From Calliopum simillimum (lineage: Eukaryota > Arthropoda > Insecta > Diptera > Lauxaniidae), in assembly GCA_951812925.1 (NCBI GenBank), contig OX638372.1:70077407-70141406 (forward strand): a DNA stretch of 64,000 nucleotides, given 5' to 3'. Under the pieces are notes generated by a model. That model worked only from the letters and a program-made list of their open reading frames with translations, did no database searches and was not told the DNA's origin. The stretch's first letter is position 1. Each line of letters opens with the position of its first letter. Shown here piece after piece: positions 12,094 to 23,640 of this stretch. The translations under genes and the position numbers were made by a program.

Positions 12094-12846
12094 GATTCTA
12101 ATATTCCTTTCAAAAATAGTATTAAATATTTAGGAATACATTTTAACAAATTAGTCAAGTTTAACGAACATTCAAATTAATTTTAGAAAAGGCATATCGT
12201 CCCTTAGCTTCCAACACCGCTCAAGTCGAAAATTGGCGGTTTTGACATTTTAATCTATTTGGTAGAGCTGCTCATTGCGCTTCTAACCATTCGTCACATT
12301 ATGTAGATTTCAAACAATCAGAAGCCGTAATTCAAAAAGTAGTAACAGCGCGCAAGTTGGTTTCCCTCTGAACACCGCCTAAGCTCCGCCTGAACACCGT
12401 CTCCAGTAAAGTTGCTAAAAATGACTTAGGCGGTGTTGGAAGCTAAGGGACGATATAGAATCAAATCGATGTTTTAAAATTTTAATCTATAAAGTTTGTA
12501 TTCGTCCAGTCCTTTTATATGCGTTTCCAATTTGGTTCACAATGTCACCTTCCGTCGCTAAAGAACTAGAAATAATTGAGAGAAAATTTTAAGATTATGT
12601 GTTGATAGAGGATATGAATTTTATACCAAACGTTTCTCCAATAATTACATATACTCTAAAGCATTTGTTAATCCTTTGTGTAAATATGCTCTATCTCTAT
12701 TGAAAAAATTCATAGGCAAACTACCTTTCCATGATACGTGTAATTTGCTTATAATAGAAATTTATATATTGGTAGCAAACACTTTTATTACTTATTATAT
12801 ATTCAAAAAGAAATTAAACATAATTTATAGCATAGCAAGTAGCTAA
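12094..12846 (+). pseudogene. non-LTR retrotransposon RT-domain C-terminal remnant
   Basis: From 12094 the frame reads IPFKNSIKYLGIHF, and after the MITE insertion (12194-12456) it resumes with VCIRPVLLYAFPIWF and ELEIIERKF. These are the hallmark words at the end of the reverse transcriptase domain of Jockey/I-type non-LTR elements (YLG, then RP..LY..P.W, then LQ..QNK-like). A frame change is needed at about 12590, after which the frame stays open to a stop at 12846. RNase H, if any, and the poly-A tail are not identifiable. It is an old, dead fragment on the plus strand. Confidence 0.75.
12194..12456. mobile_element. 263-bp MITE inside the non-LTR remnant
   Basis: A perfect 27-bp inverted pair begins ATATCGTCCCTTAGCTTCCA at 12194 and ends with its complement at 12456. 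It interrupts the reverse-transcriptase remnant, so it arrived later. ATAT flanking the inner CGTCCC could be the target duplication, so the exact ends are ambiguous by 2-4 bp. It has no coding capacity. Confidence 0.8.
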
Positions 12847-14599
12847 CACCTTTTATTGTATTATTAGAATAATACATAAAATAGTTCTAAGAAGTCTCAA
12901 GTAACTTTTTAAAAAATGTTAAAATTTGTAACTGATCTGATAAAGACTCAATAAATATTACTTACTAACTTACTTAAATAATTTTTTTTTTTTAATTTTT
13001 TTTTTAATTTTTTTTTTTAAATTTTTTTTTACACCTTTAGTGAACAAAAAGCCAACATTTTGTAGAAGACTTGAGGAGTTATTTTTCAAAAGGGCGGAAA
13101 CCATGTTAAACAAATTTTCAGTAATGAGAAAAAACTTTTATGGGCTGTTTAAAATAACATATTTTTTTTTAATGTCTCTTGTATTATAGTGAGCTGACCA
13201 AAGATTCTAATCCCCTTAACATTTTTGTTGTAACATATTTGCAGTAATTGCAAAAAGTAAAAAACATTTGGAAATAAGCCTTTTTGTTCTGAATCGTTCG
13301 GAAATAAGCCCTTTTGTTTCAAAATCACTCTTATTTCACCATTTGGAAGATTATTTTGATGTCTATAGGCATGGTATGTAAGCACCTATATGGCCTGGTC
13401 ACTATTCAAAACACGTCTTTTTGAATCAAACTCTAAAAATTTCTATGAAATTATATGGAAATAAGCCCTTTTGTTCTGAAATGCGACTTTTGATCACGAT
13501 TTTATCTTAGAAAAATGCATTTTTTGTGATGAATTTTGAACTAGAGGATGCATTTTAGCGATGGCGATGGCATCCTTAGGTTTGTTCGAGGTTGGAAGTG
13601 GTTTTACGCCCTTTTCAAAAATCACTCCTCACTTGTTTTGCGTTAAATGGATGTGAGAGCCAAGGGAACTTTTTTTCTAAAGAGTCACGTGACAATCTTT
13701 ATTTTGTGCTTTGATTTACACCCACTAGGTGACCAAAAAAAAGTTTCGAAGTACAAGGATATAACTTCCATTGCTTAGAAAATACAAGGTATACAAAAAA
13801 CCAATATTTCCTGTATAAATCATAAAAATAAGTATTGACGAAATGACGGCCATGTTTTAAAAAATCTTAAAAAATTATTTTGCAAAAAAAATTTTTTTTT
13901 TTTACTTAAGACTTTTGAAAAACAAATGTTTCAGTACAAAAAATTTAAAAAATTTTTTTTCCGAAAATTGATTTTTAAGATTTTTTAAAACATGGCCGTC
14001 ATTAGGATTTTTGTAATTTTCTCCTGGATAGACCTACAAATTTGAAAATTTATTTTTGTGAATCGGCCGATTTACATTTATTTTAGGTGGACCATCATAA
14101 GTAAAAAATAATTTTTAATTTTTTTCGCTCGTCATATTCGAAAAAAATATTTTTCGATGTGACTTCAAAAAAAAAAAAATATTTTATTACAAAATTTTCG
14201 AGCCCAAGTGAACGAAGATCGGATAAAAAATTATAGCTCTATTCTAGGTTTAGTGAATTCATAAAATGACAAAAATCCGGTGCTTAAAGCGCTGTCCGCA
14301 TGGAATAAATCATCAACTACAAAAGATAAAATGGATTAGAAATACTTGGTGAAGTGAAATTTAAATTTTGTAAAGTTAGTTTTTAGAGTAAATTGGTGAC
14401 TTAATTAAATTAAGTAAAATACTTTTATACTTTTGTGTGTGCAAGTATGTATTTTCGATCTAATGAAAACAATTATAACTGATATGAACTTTTTCTTAAG
14501 CAATTAACATATGTAAATATCACACTATTAACAATGGTTGTTTTTTTTATGTTCCATATTTTTATGTTTGTCAAACATTTCAGTATTTAAATCAAGCAC
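12847..14599. other. AT-rich DNA with small repeats
   Basis: No gene is supported. A poly-T/TTTAA low-complexity tract lies at about 12975-13035. The phrase GGAAATAAGCCCTTTTGTT recurs at about 13270, 13301 and 13460. A small foldback is listed separately at 13842-14003. Confidence 0.5.
13842..14003. repeat. 162-bp foldback repeat
   Basis: Inverted arms of about 27 bp begin AATGACGGCCATGTTTTAAA on the left and end with its complement on the right, around an A/T-rich loop. It is probably a small MITE. No target duplication is evident. Confidence 0.65.
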
Positions 14600-15415
14600 C
14601 CTGTCTGATCGCGTAAGTTTAGGTTAACCCGCCAGCAGTCTCAAAAGTTTTTTGTTTTCCGTCGATGTTTCAGAAAAAATAGCCACTTAGTCATACGAAC
14701 ATTCAATTACATATACCAATATATAGGTATATGCATGCATACAAATATATGTGTAAACTGAGATACAATTGTACTCTGTCAATCCGTGGTATTGTTATTG
14801 TTCTACCTACACAGATACTAAACACAAACAAGCAACAGTTGATTTACACTTGTATTGGTGACAAAAAGAGATGGCACAGTGTGTACACCAACACATGCAC
14901 CACGTACCAGAGCCAGAATGTCTGCCAACGTTTGAAGTACTCGTTCAGTATAATTTCTGTCGAGTGTTTAGTTTGAAATGAAAGAACGAGGCGAACGAAC
15001 GTGTGCTATGCTGTGCCGCCGTGTTTTATTTTAGCCTCAGTAATACCTCTCCGACCGTAAGCGCCGTGTAACTAACAGTCAGCAATAAGATAGACTCATT
15101 CAAAGTGAATTGTTACGAACATTATAAAACAAATAAAAATAAATTTTACAAAAAATACTAAAGTGCCAACCGTAATATACCAATAAAAAAATAACAATAA
15201 AAAAAATATTTATATTATATATTTTTAATGGTAGTACGAGTAAGAGAAACATAACGTTTTGTTCAAATATTTCTGTGAAAAAGAAAAAACATAAACAAAG
15301 ATATAAAAATCAAGAGCAAATAAGAAAAGTTAAAACTTTTTAACCAAGAAAGTAGACAGTTGTCGACCATACGTAATACCCTCTGCATATGTTCTATATT
15401 TGATACTTGTGTAAA
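14600..15415 (+). promoter_or_regulatory. brk upstream region and probable 5' UTR
   Basis: This is the non-coding DNA directly 5' of the brk start codon. Near 14940-15130 it is less A/T-biased than its surroundings. An initiator-like TCAGTA occurs at 14946-14951, but no downstream promoter element at the expected distance, so I do not assign a transcription start. No intron acceptor just upstream of the ATG is required, consistent with a single-exon gene. Confidence 0.35.
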
Positions 15416-17557
15416 ATGAAAGAAACATCAATTGGCATTGCTGTCGCTGGTAGTAACAGCAACAACAGTGGATGCAGCGCTAGTTCGGCAGCTAATAGTG
15501 GTCCCAAAATGGGTTCCCGTCGCATCTTCACGCCACAGTTTAAATTGCAGGTGCTGGAGTCCTATCGTAATGACAGTGACTGCAAAGGCAATCAGCGGGC
15601 CACCGCTAGAAAGTACAACATACACCGTCGGCAGATACAAAAGTGGCTGCAGTGCGAATCGAATCTGCGTTCCTCAGTTGCCAATATAAATCAAAATAGT
15701 GTTAAACATCAGTTTCATAACATTAGCCATCATCATCATCATCATCCACAGCAACCAATACAAGTGTCAATCAATGCGACAGACGTCAGCGGTAGCCATT
15801 ACAGTCATCACCACAGTCATCATCAGCAACAGCAGCGCCAACATCTGTCCTTGGACCCAACCAGACACAGTGTCGCTTTGAGTTCTCTAGCAGTGCCATC
15901 ACCCCGAGGTGGAGATGGTGGGGGTACATCGTCAACGACTGCCACACAAGGGGTGTTGGCGGCGGCAGTTGTAGCTGCTGCTGCAGCAGCGGGTGCAGCG
16001 GGAGCAATGGCTGTAGTCAGCGCACCAACATCAACGACAAAAGCAGCAGCAACAACAGCAATTAATGTCGTCTCACCGTTACGGCCAACCGCAATTGTTG
16101 GTAGTAGTGGGAGAACAGTGTCGCCGCCATCAATACTTCATTCCCACCTTCCGCCCCATCATCACCACCACCATCATCACTACAGCATGCCATACACGCA
16201 TACACCTGCAGTGCCTGTGCCAGTGTCAGTGCCAATTCTAACGCACCATATTTCCCCGCACCAGCCCCTTCACCACTACCAATACCACAACCTGTCGCAT
16301 CATCCACACTCGACGGTGACAGCGACGGCACTAACACAACCGCAACCGCAGTCGCAGCCATCAGCATTTTTGTCGTCAGTCAGTCTACCTATGACTATTT
16401 TGTCTTCTGTAGCAGCAAAGACTGCAAATGCATCAATATCAGGGAACGCAATAGTGCATAATGAAAAAATTCAAAATATCGATGAACTACGTGATATGAC
16501 GGCGACAACGACTGCAACAGCTACAGCGACAGGAAATAGCTATGTGCTATGCGATGGATATGAGAATGAAGGGGAAAGCTGCCAAGAATATGTTTATAAG
16601 AATTACAGTAAGAAATATGAAAACATACAACGACAGACGCTATCAGTGGCGCCAATAGACTTGTCACTTGGACCACGGCGTTCTTATAAAGAAGAAATAC
16701 AACATTCTAAGACTAAAGAAGTTAAAACATCTCAAAGCAAATGCAGCAATGTATGTTCTTCTAATGAAAAGCAAAACACACAACTCGTTACCAATGATGG
16801 AGTCATTGTTGATTTGACCTTCAGAAAACGTAAGGTTGTTACAAGCACTCAGATAAGTGATGATGAACAACCCGGAAAATTATCTAAGCTTTTAATAGAT
16901 AGTACCGATGATGCATACGTGAAGTTCGAAAAAGAAGATTATGATACTGCTGCGGAAGAACACGAAGATGATGAAGAAGTTGATGTCGATGTTGAAGAGA
17001 GAACGCCTCCTTCCAAGCCAATCAAATTATTTAAACCATATCTGTTAGATGAGGAAGTAGAAGATCAGAACTCACATAAAAAGTCTTCAGCAAGAGCATT
17101 TTATGAAAATGGCAATGAGCAACGTGACCCGATAATATGGAGTCACCATCCGGCTTGCATGTCACCAAATAGTTACGACAGCCGCCAGGATAGCAGTCGA
17201 AGTAGTAATTTTCAAACACCACCACTTGACAACAAGTACAATACATTTCCCGTCGGGAGTCCTTACTTTCCCACCAATGCCATTATCCTTAGTCCAACCA
17301 CATCAAGCTTGCGTTGTCCAAAAGGTTCTCCCGTCTCTGGATACGAAAGTTCATCCTCAACATACAGTGACACATCTTGCAAAAAAGATGCACCCATCTG
17401 CACCAGCAGTAGAGCTTTCAGCATCGACCTCAAGTTGCATCCAATCTACAACGACAATATGATACTCAATGAAAGTCATATACAAAAATGGCTGGACCAA
17501 GATACAGTTACAACAAATCAACCCGCAGCTAATACATCTATTGCACTCTGTGTTTAG
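15416..17557 (+). CDS. brk: Brinker transcriptional repressor (brk)
   Basis: A 713-residue single-exon protein, close to the length I recall for Drosophila Brinker. Brinker is the sequence-specific nuclear repressor of Dpp/BMP target genes. The helix-turn-helix Brinker DNA-binding domain lies at residues about 32-88, with words such as RRIFTPQFKLQVLESYR, CKGNQRATARKYNIHRRQIQ and KWLQCE. Then follow His-rich runs (106-110 and several later), Gln and Ala runs, and Pro/Ser/Thr-rich linkers typical of insect regulators. Co-repressor motifs are a CtBP-type PIDLSLG at 413-419, a weaker IVDLT at 464-468, and a Groucho-type FKPY at 539-542 next to an acidic stretch. I chose the ATG at 15416 (context AAAATGA); an upstream in-frame TTG at 15407 is not a plausible fly start. 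No frameshift or internal stop is seen. Confidence in identity is very high. Confidence 0.97.
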   Translation: MKETSIGIAVAGSNSNNSGCSASSAANSGPKMGSRRIFTPQFKLQVLESYRNDSDCKGNQRATARKYNIHRRQIQKWLQCESNLRSSVANINQNSVKHQFHNISHHHHHHPQQPIQVSINATDVSGSHYSHHHSHHQQQQRQHLSLDPTRHSVALSSLAVPSPRGGDGGGTSSTTATQGVLAAAVVAAAAAAGAAGAMAVVSAPTSTTKAAATTAINVVSPLRPTAIVGSSGRTVSPPSILHSHLPPHHHHHHHHYSMPYTHTPAVPVPVSVPILTHHISPHQPLHHYQYHNLSHHPHSTVTATALTQPQPQSQPSAFLSSVSLPMTILSSVAAKTANASISGNAIVHNEKIQNIDELRDMTATTTATATATGNSYVLCDGYENEGESCQEYVYKNYSKKYENIQRQTLSVAPIDLSLGPRRSYKEEIQHSKTKEVKTSQSKCSNVCSSNEKQNTQLVTNDGVIVDLTFRKRKVVTSTQISDDEQPGKLSKLLIDSTDDAYVKFEKEDYDTAAEEHEDDEEVDVDVEERTPPSKPIKLFKPYLLDEEVEDQNSHKKSSARAFYENGNEQRDPIIWSHHPACMSPNSYDSRQDSSRSSNFQTPPLDNKYNTFPVGSPYFPTNAIILSPTTSSLRCPKGSPVSGYESSSSTYSDTSCKKDAPICTSSRAFSIDLKLHPIYNDNMILNESHIQKWLDQDTVTTNQPAANTSIALCV

Positions 17558-18300
17558 ATATTGTATTGTTTCCAGAAAATATAATTCCGTTATAAGGCCC
17601 ATGGAATATTTTATAATTTGCCAATTAATAAAATTTATTTGGGAGTTTTCATTGTAAATTGATTATTTACATAATATGATTACATACATACAATAATTTT
17701 AATATTGTTCAAAATTAATATTATTATTCTCATACTTTTTAAACATATCAAAATGCAATCTTTTGTAGTACATAGATTACAAGTTACAATTAAATCGTTT
17801 TTAATATTTATTATTACTTACTTATCTTATTGTTAATAAATCCAATATGAAATTGTGCAGTAAACTTAATTAATTAGATTATAAACAATTACATAACATA
17901 TATTATTTTTCGTTATACATCTGTATGTATAATTAAAGTTATCAGTTAAAAACACAATTATTAAATAAGGACACAAATCAATACATATATTTGTAATGAA
18001 AGAACTGGTTGGCCTTGTATAGCTTTAAATAAAAATCAAATTTACATATACATATAAATATATATTTAATATATATACATAAAACGTATAAATCTATTGA
18101 TTCTGAAAACTATATTAAATATTTTGTGATATGAAAAGAAATACATGTAATTAAAATCGTTGAAAAAGTTTTTTATACATTTTGTAAATGTTTAACAAAT
18201 GTATGAACAGTATTTTTATATCTGAAAATAAAAAGTTTCACGATATACACAATAAATGAGTTTTTTTATTAAATTCTATATTGCACAGAATAGAAGGCAA
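17558..18300 (+). other. brk 3' UTR and polyadenylation region
   Basis: Very A/T-rich DNA directly after the brk stop codon, with AATAAA signals at 17627-17632, 17835-17840, 18028-18033, 18227-18232 and 18251-18256. Which are used cannot be told from sequence alone. No other gene is seen here. Confidence 0.5.
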
Positions 18301-20574
18301 AGGTATTTAATCTACAAGATGACATCCAATTATACACAAAAACTTCCACCTAAATATTTCTGTTGTTGGCACTGTTACCATGTTCACAGTTTCAACTAAA
18401 AATTACAGTTTCTTAAATTACCTCTTAGTAAAAATTAAAATTTTTTCAAAATTTTCGATTTGAAAGAATAAATTAAAATATTATTTGGCTTTTAAAGCTT
18501 TTTATCCCTTGGGCCTATGCTCCTCCTAGGAGTTCAAGGAGAATACACATACACAAAGCTTTTCATAGTTTTTGTTTTATATTCATAGGCCCGTCCGACG
18601 CCTTACCTATATAAAAGAAAAGATTTTTGGAAAATTTAGACTTGAGTCGTCCAAATGCAGAACACAGTGTTAAGAACAAAAAACAATTCTGAGATTGGAT
18701 TCGAACTCAGCATCGAATGTGATTATTTTAATTTTTGTTTGTCATAGTTAAAAAACTTTTATTTTTGTTTTGTATGGAAAACTAGAAAAGGGACTTTCTC
18801 GAATTGGGCATCTGATGAGGATTTTCTGAACGATTGGAAAATGATCACAAAAGCCTATAGAATCAACCACTATTCACTGTGAGAAGCAGTTCAAAAAATC
18901 TGAGGTCTGAGCTTAGATTCTTATAAGTAGGACCCTAAATAACTAGAAAGTGGATGTTGCCAGGATCTGCAGTGATCCATTCTATATTTTATTCCCTACC
19001 CTCCGTCCAAGCCTAACATGGTTTTCCGATCTCATTATTATGATTATGAGTTATCCTTGCTTAAAAGTGCAAAAATCACTATCTTGAGGTCTACTTAAAA
19101 GTACATAACAAAAGCAGCAAAGGGTAAAATTAATTTTTGTCAATAGATTTGGATAGCCAAAATTATTCTCAACTAGCAACACAAATCCATATAAAGAGTT
19201 TAGCAGTTTGAGTTATAAAAGAAAAATTTTTAACATATACATACAGAATCACTTTTCGGTTTTTAAATTGGTTTGGGATGCATCAAATGTTCTCTGAACT
19301 GGACCAAATTTTACGTAGTGCTTATTTTCATCAAAGAGAACATTTGGTGCCAATGTACATTCAATCTTTATTTTTTGATTTTGATATCTTCTAAATATAA
19401 CTTTTTCCACGCTAAAACTTTTTGCAGTGAAACTTGTTTGGCCGCGTTAAGTGTAAAATTACAAGAAAACGGCACTCTTTTTTCGACACTTTTTTGGCGA
19501 CTCTTTTTATTACATTCCATTATATATCGCACTACAATATGTTTTGAAGAAATTGAATACCATATACTGGTCCAAAGTGGGCGTGATCAGACAAGTGCCA
19601 CGCCCATTTTTCAACGATTGAAAATTTTAATCTATGTGTACGTGTATTATAAATAAGAATGACTGTGTGTCTGGCGGAAGCTTTAAAACTCTGAAACTAT
19701 TCGGACAATTGAGAGGAAAATTTGGAAGTGAGTTTAGGAAGAATGTTCAGAAGGCCAGCAAAAAGCTTCATAGTCAAAACAAAGAATATTTAGACATCTC
19801 TGGCAGACTATCAACAAGTTCTTGAGGACTTCTTCATTTTGCATGTTTTCTGTCTTCATTGACTCTACTATTTAGAAAACAATGTTTTGTATCAAAAATT
19901 CTTCGAATTTAACTTCAGAATTTAAACCACGCCGGTCGAATTTGTGGGTTAATTGACGCTGCCGACCACCTCGGATTTTTTAACGCCAGCCGATTTCTAC
20001 ATGATTATGGATAAAATTAAAGCGATTTTTAAAATCTTTTCGAGAAAAGTGGTAAAAACGGTTTCTATAGAGTTTTCACTAATCTTATAGTTTACTAAAA
20101 CATAAAAAACCAATAAGCAAACACAAAAGTAGTCATATTGAGCGTTGAAAAAACGTTGATTTTTGCTCTTCATGAAGCTTTGTAACAAGACATGGTAATT
20201 TAGATCAATAAAACCTGAAATAGTCGTTGAAAGTATTAATCTTTTTCTTCAAAATTCATTTCGAAATATATCGATACCTTTTGTTGTTCTAAAATATCCT
20301 AAAAAGTTACGAAAATTCAAAAACACGATTTCTCGATATTTCAGTTTACGAACTTCCATTAAGTTAGCATAGCGAATATGGCAGAGCTGAAAAAAAAGGA
20401 TGCCATAATTATAGGCTTATTAAAGGTTAATTAAGTGCCCTAGCTCCGAATTTTAGGATCTTCATTTTTAAAAAAAAAAGTTAGCCAGCTAGCTTAAACT
20501 TAAGCTATTTCGATAAAACACATATGGGGCGTATATTAAACTAAAGTAATATTAAATAAAGTAAACAGTCAATA
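18301..20574. other. intergenic DNA with repeat fragments
   Basis: No gene is supported. 19010-19190 is a diverged copy of a dispersed repeat also present at about 4290-4480 and 46935-47160 (shared words TTGCT(C/T)AAAAGT and GGATTTGGATAG). 19560-19640 holds a GTGCCACGCCCA(T/C)TTTT block of repeat family A. The 127-codon open frame at 19273-19656 crosses these repeats and shows no family resemblance. Confidence 0.5.
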
Positions 20575-21581
20575 ACACTAGTCTACAGCCAAAATTCCCA
20601 GTGAATGCCACTATCCATTTTATATGTAAAATGGGCTGCTGATTCCGAAAATCGCATTGTTTTTTTCGTGTCGTTTTCGAGATATCGGTCATTTTCGGTT
20701 TTCGGACCAAAAAAAAAAAGATAGTTCCATTTAAATACAAATATCTCAAGAACCAATATTTGTATTCAAACGCATTATATGTCATATTAAAGGTAATTAC
20801 CTACAAATGATATTCACATCACTTTTTGGTTGGTTTGTTAGTTTCGGCGAAATAAATTGATTTCTAAAAATAACATTTTTTTTTTCGAAAAAATTAACAG
20901 AAAATCAAAATCAACTGCAGATTTATACAAGAAGAAATAACTTTTTTATAATTTTTTTTTATTTTTGTATCATAGACTATATATTTGTGAAGAAAATAAG
21001 ATACCACTTAAAAATATCGATGGGAAAATGCAAAAGTTGTATACAATTCATTGATAAATTACTAAAATGCGTTTTTGCCTATTTTTTTCGGTTTTTTTTA
21101 GTAAACTGTCGATAATTTGCAACTTTTTGTAAAGCACATGAGAAAATCCAAAAAATTCTTAAAGTAGGCGTTAAAACAAAATACCCGTGTCTCGTCGTTT
21201 TTCTCCAGCACGTCAGATTTTTTTTTAATCGATTTTTGAAGTTATTTAATCCACTGTACATGAAAAATACAAAAATATCGCATTCTTGTGTTAAATCGAT
21301 GAATTTAACTATATGATCCTTACATTTGAGTTGTATTATGTGTCCAGTAAACTTATGCAGGATATTACGAGGAATATTTTTGTAGACAATTTTAACCCTC
21401 TAAAACCCCCACATGTGGGTCATTTCGACCTGAATGTGGGGGGGTCAAAATGACCCACTTGTAAGGGTCTTAGAGGGTTAAAATTTTCTACAAAAATATT
21501 GCGATTTTCGGAATCAGCAGCCTATTTTACATATAAAATGGATAGTGGCATTCACTGGGAATTTTGGCTGTACACTAGTGT
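20575..21581. mobile_element. 1.0-kb TIR element (ACACTAGT family), copy 1
   Basis: About 85 bp of inverted terminal sequence: left ACACTAGTCTACAGCCAAAA, right ending in the complement with ACACTAGTGT. The interior has no transposase. It includes a truncated relative of the CACTGTTCGACAATTTG unit and an 82-bp piggyBac-like MITE (21396-21477). A much larger relative spans 29517-35349. Confidence 0.75.
21396..21477. mobile_element. piggyBac-like MITE, 82-bp copy
   Basis: It is flanked by TTAA on both sides (21392-21395 and 21478-21481). The ends read CCCTCTAAAACCCCCACATG on the left and AGGGTCTTAGAGGG on the right. TTAA targets and CCC-type ends are the signature of the piggyBac superfamily. 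Longer copies lie at 30202-30873 and 32080-32320. Confidence 0.7.
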
Positions 21582-21857
21582 AATCAAAAGTAAAGATTGT
21601 TGGCGGAAATACTTAACTTTTGAACTAACTATTAAAAGTTCTTGTGACAAAAGTGATTCCTTTTGAACGAAGAGTGAAATCTTTGAATCCTTAAGAACGG
21701 AAATACTTGGCCGAAAAGTGAAACACTCTTGTTTTAAAAGCGAAAGTACTTGAGAATTCAACAGTAAAAATTGTTGGCACAAAATTTTTTTTTTTTTTTT
21801 TGCCTTATTATTCAAATAAAAACACCAAATTATTTAAAATTTTATTTTATTTTATTT

Positions 21858-23640
21858 TTATATCCTTAAAACACTTTCTCTGGTATTCAAAATAAACTTG
21901 TCTGATGGCAAAGAAACATTTTCAATAGTTTTAATATAGGGGAGATGTGTGTACCTTGGTCCGCTTTTCAGTTTTTTCAATGTGCAGGTTTTTCCAAAAA
22001 AATTTCTCTAGTTTTTTGATTAAGTTATATTTCTACAATGCTTACAGCATCAAATGACGTGACAATGATAATTCTATGTCTTACCATTGAGTAGAAATAT
22101 TACTTTTTCCGTTGCAATCTCAAACGGTCCAAGGTACACCATGCAAGTGTACCTTGGACTATTAAAAATAAAAGAGAATACATTATATTTAGGTAATAAA
22201 TTATGAAGAACCATTTATTATGTAATCAAAAGTAACATTTTTTTCAATGAAAAAAAAAAAAAATCACATGCAAAAATTATAACACAAAAAAGTGCATTTA
22301 GTAAAAAACAATTAATTAAACAAGAATGATTGCAAATAAATACCTACATTAATCATGTAAATAATAATAATACTATTATATTGAGAGGCGATTATGGCTT
22401 CCTGGTTGCCCGTCGAAAAAGGCTTCCTGGTCAATAAGTATAGGTCCAAGGTACACAAAGACAGCATGTTTTAGAAACTGTCAACACTCATAACATATAT
22501 TGATGAAAATACATCTAAAACACACTAAAAGCTTAAAACAATAACTAAACTTCCTTCCTGATGTTGTAAAACTGAAATGTTTCAAGTAAGTTTCTCAAAA
22601 AACGTTTCGTAGTTTACTCGAAAAACAAATTTTTACACACAAAAAACACTTTTGCCGTCCCTTTTTATACACGCATGGAGCTTGACGGTCTGAAGTCAAC
22701 TAATATGAGTCACCGGTATGAGTGGAAAATTTCATAGAAAAACATTATCGTACACGTGCAGCTGTTGAGTGGCTAACGGCACTCGGACCGAGGTACACTT
22801 GGACCAAGGTACACACATCTCCCCTAATATGAATCGCAAGTTCCTAAAACAATATGTGATTGATATTTGTTAGAAAATTTTGTGTGTATTTCTTGACCAA
22901 TTATGTAAATTTCGTTAATAGTTTGGTAAAATATTATCAAAATAATTATAATTACATTTTTCCATTTGACGTAACTGTTTTTCTTATAAATAATCCCTCT
23001 GAAAGTCAAGGAATCTACTTCTCCGCCGGTTGTATAATTTGTACAGAGGTTCGAAACTTTCAACGATTCTAATTTTTTAAACAATTTATATTCGGTACCT
23101 ATTTTTTCAAAGGGCTTACTAGCTAGCAGTTATAATTCTTCGAACATTCCTTTTTTTTCGGTATCAATATAATCAGAAAATTGGCTGTAAGCAAAAAATA
23201 TTGGGTTAAACATATCAGTTACATGTTTTTGAACTTCAGTAATATTACTCCTAGTAAAGTTTGGTCTTGAATGAGATTTTAATAAAAATGTTATTGCTTG
23301 CTTCTCAAATAATTTTTGAACATTTGAAATATCAATATTTTCCTTGGCGGGAGATATTTTTGTTTGTGGTTTTTCATATGTATTAATATCAATTTCATTT
23401 ATGTCAAGATCTATTTTAGGTTTTTTTACATTTGAATTAATATGATTTTGTAAAGAATCGTTATCATGTTTTATAATATGACATTTAAATTTATTAAAGT
23501 TTTGGAAACATTTGTTACACTTATTGTATTTACATAAATACTTATAAACAACAGGAACTTTATGTTCATCTTTAAGATGATTTAATAGATTTTTCGACAG
23601 AGCAATAGCGCAGGCAAATTAGGTAAAAACAGGTATTCAT
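21858..23640 (-). pseudogene. C2H2 zinc-finger protein of the SAM/zinc-finger cassette, broken
   Basis: Read from 23640 downwards, the translation begins MNTCFYLIC and, after a frame change near 23610, continues SKNLLNHLKDEHKVPVVYKY and CNKCFQNFNKFKCHIIKHD, a C2H2-type zinc-finger pair. It stays open through a Lys/Asp/Asn-rich region to an in-frame TAA at about 23127. Coding character resumes in the same frame (PFEKIGTEYKLFKKLE, then GGEVDSLTFRGIIYKKNSYV) to a GT donor after KWKN (near 22945). After a short intron with a TTTTAG acceptor (near 22856) comes a last exon, ELAIHIK... to RESVLRI and stop at 21858-21860. That exon is split by the MITE at 21939-22824. I recall similar multi-copy zinc-finger proteins of unknown function in aphids and other insects. 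The function is unknown. Confidence 0.6.
21939..22824. mobile_element. 886-bp TIR MITE with GTACCTTGG motifs
   Basis: Inverted ends of about 24 bp: left GGGGAGATGTGTGTACCTTG, right its complement. The GTGTACCTTGGNCC word recurs in both orientations inside (about 22124, 22150, 22442, 22786), forming subterminal repeats. The flank is TA on both sides. Alternatively the ends include one more base and the duplication is AATAT, because removing AATAT restores the reading frame of the zinc-finger pseudogene exon it interrupts. It contains no transposase. Confidence 0.75.

Noticed and set aside
15407..15415. Upstream TTG as the brk start
   Set aside because: A near-cognate start three codons before a good ATG (15416) is implausible for a fly nuclear gene.
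15428..17602. Several open frames of 60-101 codons on either strand within brk
   Set aside because: They overlap the conserved brk frame and arise from its repetitive His/Ala/Ser codons.
19273..19656. 127-codon plus-strand frame
   Set aside because: It crosses a repeat family A fragment, has composition expected of T-rich DNA, and has no recognisable motif.
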